DNA of 36,648 bases from contig CADBXH010000002.1 in NCBI GenBank assembly GCA_902798605.1, forward strand, positions 1 through 36,648. The letters run 5' to 3'. Within the stretch, counting starts at the first letter, position 1. Each line of letters opens with the position of its first letter. Below are positions 33,605 to 36,648 of this stretch, one piece after another. The position numbers and the translations under genes are program-made. A model generated the notes under the pieces. The model was not told where the DNA came from. It ran no database searches and saw only the letters and a list, made by a program, of their open reading frames with translations. This stretch comes from an uncultured Ruminococcus sp. Its GTDB lineage: Bacteria > Bacillota_A > Clostridia > Oscillospirales > Acutalibacteraceae.

Positions 33605-36429
33605 TCTTTCGATAGCAGCGGCTTGAGATACTCTCCCGTGAACGATGTCTTTGACCTTGCGACCTGCTCGGGAGTGCCCTTGGCGATCACCTTTCCGCCC
33701 ATATCTCCGCCCTCGGGGCCGAGGTCGATGATGTAGTCGGCGGTCTTGATAAGGTCGAGGTTATGCTCGATAACAACCACCGTATTGCCGCCCTCGACAA
33801 GCAACTGCAAAACGTCTACCAACCTGTGAACGTCCGCGATATGCAGCCCCGTTGTTGGCTCGTCAAGGATATAAATAGTCTTGCCTGTGCTGCGCTTCGA
33901 GAGCTCGGTGGCGAGCTTTACGCGCTGAGCCTCGCCGCCCGAAAGCGTTGTGGCAGGCTGTCCGAGCTTGATGTAGCCCAGCCCGACGTCAAAGAGCGTT
34001 TTGAGCTTGCGCCTGAGCTTGGGGATATTCTCAAAGAAGCCCATGGCCTCCTCTACCGTCATATCGAGCACGTCGCTGATATTTTTGCCCTTGTAGCGCA
34101 CCTCGAGCGTCTCGCGGTTGTAGCGCTTGCCCTTGCAGACCTCGCAGGGAACGTAAACGTCCGAGAGGAAATGCATTTCTATCTTGATTATACCGTCGCC
34201 CTGGCAAGCCTCGCAACGTCCGCCCTTTACGTTGAACGAAAATCTGCTCGGAGAAAATCCGCGCATTTTGGCGTCGTTGGTGGTCGCGAACAGCGATCGG
34301 ATGTCGGTGAACAAGCCTGTGTATGTCGCGGCGTTTGAGCGCGGAGTCCTGCCGATGGGACTCTGGTCGATCTCGATGACCTTGTCGAGGTTTTCTATGC
34401 CCTTGATCTCCCTGTGCCTGCCCGAAACGGTCTTTGCGCGGTTGAGCTCGCGCGCCAATGTTTTGTATAGAACCTCGTTGATAAGCGAGCTCTTGCCCGA
34501 GCCCGACACTCCCGTTACGCAGACGAGCTCGCCGAGCGGTATCTTTACGTTGATATTTTTCAGGTTATTTTCTGCCGCGCCGATTATTTCGAGGTACTTG
34601 CCGTTGCCCTTTCTGCGCTTTTCGGGAACGGGCACGGCTCTTTTGCCGCTGAGGTACTGACCCGTCACGCTCTGCTCGCACGCCTTTATATCATCGACCG
34701 TGCCGGTGCAGACGATCTCTCCGCCGTGGATACCCGCGCCGGGTCCCACGTCAACGATGCAGTCGGCGGCGTACATAGTTTCCTCGTCGTGCTCGACAAC
34801 GATGACCGTGTTGCCGAGGTCGCGCAGTCGTTTTAGGGTGTTCAAAAGCTTTTCGTTATCGCGCTGGTGAAGTCCGATGCTCGGCTCGTCAAGGATATAG
34901 AGCACGCCCATAAGCGAGCTGCCTATCTGCGTCGCGAGGCGTATCCTCTGGCTCTCGCCGCCGGAGAGCGTTCCGGAGCTTCTCGACAATGTGAGGTAGC
35001 CCAAGCCGACGCTTTTGAGGAAGTTAAGGCGCTCGATTATCTCCTTGATTATCTCCGCGCCGATGATCTTTTCCTTTTCGCTGAGCTCGAGATTTTTGAT
35101 GAACTCCAGCGCGTCAACAACGGATTTTTTGCAGAAATCCGAGATGTTTATCCCGCCGACTGTGACGGCAAGGCTCTCCTTGCTCAGTCTCTCGCCATTG
35201 CACTCGTCGCAGGGGATCTCGGTCATATAGGTACGGATCTCGTCCTTTATCCAGTTGCTCGAGGTCTCGCGGTAGCGCCTGTCGAGGTTGTTTATAATAC
35301 CCTCGAACGGCTGCTTGTAGGTTCCGCTGCCGTAGGCTGATTTGCGCTCGATAGTAAGCTCCTCACCGCCCGTGCCGTAGAGGATCTTGTCGAGCTTTTC
35401 GTCGGGGATCTCCTTTACCGGCTTATCAAGGCTGAACTTGTATCTGCGCGCCAGAGCCTCCATATACATTGCCGCGATCGAGCTTCCCTCCATCGCCCAT
35501 CCGCTGCCCTTTATAGCGCCCTCGCGTATGCTTTTATTCCTGTCGGGAATTATTCTGTCCTCGTCTATCTTCATAAAAACGCCCAAGCCCGTGCATTTTT
35601 GGCATGCGCCGAATGGATTGTTGAACGAGAACATACGCGGAGTGAGGTCGTCAATGCTGATCCCGTGCTCGGGGCAGGCGTACTTTTGCGAGAAGGTGAC
35701 GTCCTCCGCGCCGTCAAAGTTTATCATAACCAGTCCGCCGCTGAGCTTTGAAGCCGTCTCTATGCTGTCCGAAAGGCGCGAGGCGATCTCGGACTTTATG
35801 ACAAGGCGGTCGATAACGACCTCTATATTATGCTTTTTATTTTTCTCTATTGGAATTTTCTCTTGCAGATCGTAGATGATCCCGTCAACACGCACGCGCA
35901 CAAAGCCCGACTTCCGCGCGGAGTCGAAAACCTTTGCGTGCTCGCCCTTTCTGCCTCTTACAACGGGCGACATCACCTGTATCTTGGTACGCTCGGGGTA
36001 CTCCATGATCTTGTCAACGATCTGATCGACTGTCTGCTGGCGTATCTCGCGTCCGCAGACGGTGCAGTGAGGCACGCCGACGCGCGCGTAGAGCAGGCGC
36101 AGGTAGTCGTATATCTCCGTGACCGTGCCGACGGTCGAACGCGGGTTTTTGGACGTCGTCTTTTGGTCGATAGAGATCGCCGGCGACAAGCCCTCGATGC
36201 TCTCGACATTCGGCTTGTCCATTTGACCCAAAAACATCCTCGCGTAGCTTGAGAGGCTCTCTACATATCTGCGCTGACCCTCCGCGTAGATGGTGTCAAA
36301 CGCGAGCGAGCTCTTGCCCGAGCCCGAAAGCCCGGTCAAAACGACAAGCTGATTGCGCGGTATCTCTACATCCAAATTTTTCAGGTTATGCTCCTTAGCT
36401 CCCCTGACGATTATTTTATCGTGTGCCAT
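33601..36429 (-). CDS. uvrA: Excinuclease ABC subunit UvrA
   Basis: The 942-residue protein is the damage-recognition ATPase of nucleotide excision repair. It works as a dimer with UvrB. It has two ABC modules: Walker [10 protein letters not shown] (33-41) and GVSGSGKSS in the second half, signatures [12 protein letters not shown] and [12 protein letters not shown], and Walker B YILDEP in both. Zinc-knuckle cysteines are visible in [21 protein letters not shown] and CEVCKGKR. Length is standard. ATG 36429 ([15 protein letters not shown]) is preferred because GGTGAT lies 4-6 nt upstream and because the ATG at 36444 would be almost leaderless from the promoter. Confidence 0.98.
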   Translation of the reverse strand: MAHDKIIVRGAKEHNLKNLDVEIPRNQLVVLTGLSGSGKSSLAFDTIYAEGQRRYVESLSSYARMFLGQMDKPNVESIEGLSPAISIDQKTTSKNPRSTVGTVTEIYDYLRLLYARVGVPHCTVCGREIRQQTVDQIVDKIMEYPERTKIQVMSPVVRGRKGEHAKVFDSARKSGFVRVRVDGIIYDLQEKIPIEKNKKHNIEVVIDRLVIKSEIASRLSDSIETASKLSGGLVMINFDGAEDVTFSQKYACPEHGISIDDLTPRMFSFNNPFGACQKCTGLGVFMKIDEDRIIPDRNKSIREGAIKGSGWAMEGSSIAAMYMEALARRYKFSLDKPVKEIPDEKLDKILYGTGGEELTIERKSAYGSGTYKQPFEGIINNLDRRYRETSSNWIKDEIRTYMTEIPCDECNGERLSKESLAVTVGGINISDFCKKSVVDALEFIKNLELSEKEKIIGAEIIKEIIERLNFLKSVGLGYLTLSRSSGTLSGGESQRIRLATQIGSSLMGVLYILDEPSIGLHQRDNEKLLNTLKRLRDLGNTVIVVEHDEETMYAADCIVDVGPGAGIHGGEIVCTGTVDDIKACEQSVTGQYLSGKRAVPVPEKRRKGNGKYLEIIGAAENNLKNINVKIPLGELVCVTGVSGSGKSSLINEVLYKTLARELNRAKTVSGRHREIKGIENLDKVIEIDQSPIGRTPRSNAATYTGLFTDIRSLFATTNDAKMRGFSPSRFSFNVKGGRCEACQGDGIIKIEMHFLSDVYVPCEVCKGKRYNRETLEVRYKGKNISDVLDMTVEEAMGFFENIPKLRRKLKTLFDVGLGYIKLGQPATTLSGGEAQRVKLATELSKRSTGKTIYILDEPTTGLHIADVHRLVDVLQLLVEGGNTVVVIEHNLDLIKTADYIIDLGPEGGDMGGKVIAKGTPEQVARSKTSFTGEYLKPLLSKD

Positions 36430-36454
36430 ATTTATCACCAACATTTCTGCTATT

Positions 36455-36483
36455 ATTCTACCACAAAGAATTTAAAAAATCAA
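36455..36483 (-). promoter_or_regulatory. Promoter of uvrA
   Basis: On the minus strand TTGATT (36483-36478), 17 bp and TAGAAT (36460-36455) preceded by TGG form an extended -10 promoter. Its boxes and spacer end (TTTGTGG) resemble the cyclophilin promoter. No SOS-type box (Gram-positive CGAACnnnnGTTCG) is visible; the nearby TTCGAAAGTTAGTTCGA (36491-36507) only loosely resembles one. Confidence 0.75.
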
Positions 36484-36525
36484 TATTAATTTCGAAAGTT
36501 AGTTCGAGCTTTTGGGCAGTAATTT

Positions 36526-36552
36526 AGGGCAGTCAACGACCGCCCTTTTTTT
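36526..36552 (+). terminator. Hairpin between mgtE and uvrA
   Basis: AGGGC-A-GTC-AAC-GAC-C-GCCCT forms an 8-bp interrupted stem followed by seven T residues on the plus strand. In the direction of mgtE (minus) no T-run follows, although an A-run precedes it. It may still cap the mgtE message; orientation is odd because no plus-strand gene lies to the left. Confidence 0.5.
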
Positions 36553-36648
36553 ACGCCAAATGCAAAACATTGATAAGCAATATCCAGCTCAGTCCGTAGT
36601 AGGTGATGACCGCTACAAGGTCGTTTATCGTCGTGATAAGCGGGCCCG
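36551..36648 (-). CDS. mgtE: MgtE magnesium transporter, C-terminal end (cut by window edge)
   Basis: The minus strand from 36646 to the TAA at 36553-36551 encodes 31 residues: GPLITTINDLVAVITYYGL then SWILLINVLHLA. GPLxTTxNDLxAVxxYYGL is the last membrane helix of MgtE, a magnesium channel/transporter; the conserved Asp of the ND motif helps bind magnesium in the pore. The rest is outside the window, so completeness is unknown. Transcription runs towards uvrA. Confidence 0.85.
   Translation of the reverse strand, partial: GPLITTINDLVAVITYYGLSWILLINVLHLA

Noticed and set aside
36491..36507. SOS (LexA) box upstream of uvrA
   Set aside because: TTCGAAAGTTAGTTCGA has only partial match and spacing to the Gram-positive LexA consensus, so it is not called.

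Overview
The window looks like a chromosomal segment of a gut-type Firmicute of the Ruminococcus/Oscillospiraceae kind. The pointers are low-to-mid GC, AGGAGG-type ribosome sites with several TTG/GTG starts, consensus sigma-A promoters, Gram-positive CpsC/CpsD-type chain-length genes, secreted proteins with aromatic-rich surface-binding repeats, and clostridial-style intergenic palindromes. This is inferred from gene content and style; no database search was possible.

Region 1 (1-25942, almost all minus strand) is an exopolysaccharide/capsule locus. A consensus promoter at 26002-26029 drives it leftwards. The order is Wzz/CpsC-like co-polymerase, CpsD-like tyrosine kinase, priming sugar transferase, HpcH/HpaI-type aldolase, 2-hydroxyacid dehydrogenase, asparagine-synthase-like protein, GT4, two tandem TupA-like ATP-grasp proteins, GT2 and an EpsG/Wzy polymerase. 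Next come a 1772-residue secreted phosphodiester-glycosidase protein, a 1279-residue secreted CotH-kinase protein and a small lipoprotein, then another GT4 and a Wzx flippase. The locus ends in an MBOAT/SGNH O-acyltransferase pair that is broken by frameshifts and nonsense codons. The last 33 codons of an IS66-type transposase lie at the left edge.

The most unusual part is 5104-15208. A predicted extracellular kinase and a predicted phosphodiester glycosidase carry the same 74-residue surface-binding repeat, six units each, with nearly identical last units. They sit inside a polysaccharide locus that also encodes candidate non-sugar decoration enzymes (aldolase, dehydrogenase, amidotransferase-like, ATP-grasp). 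I propose that they act on the polymer made by this locus, perhaps adding and removing phosphate-linked groups. That is inference.

Region 2 (26117-36648) is ordinary chromosome and visibly more GC-rich. It has a PAP2 phosphatase (-), a ClC-type channel (+), a 197-bp inverted-repeat element, a lipoprotein cyclophilin with a HAD hydrolase (-), a three-S1-domain RNA-binding protein (+), rmuC (+), a hicAB toxin-antitoxin pair (-), uvrA (-) and the C-terminal end of mgtE (-). Several promoters and terminators are clear. No tRNA, rRNA or CRISPR array was seen, and no gene-free stretch exceeds 300 bp.
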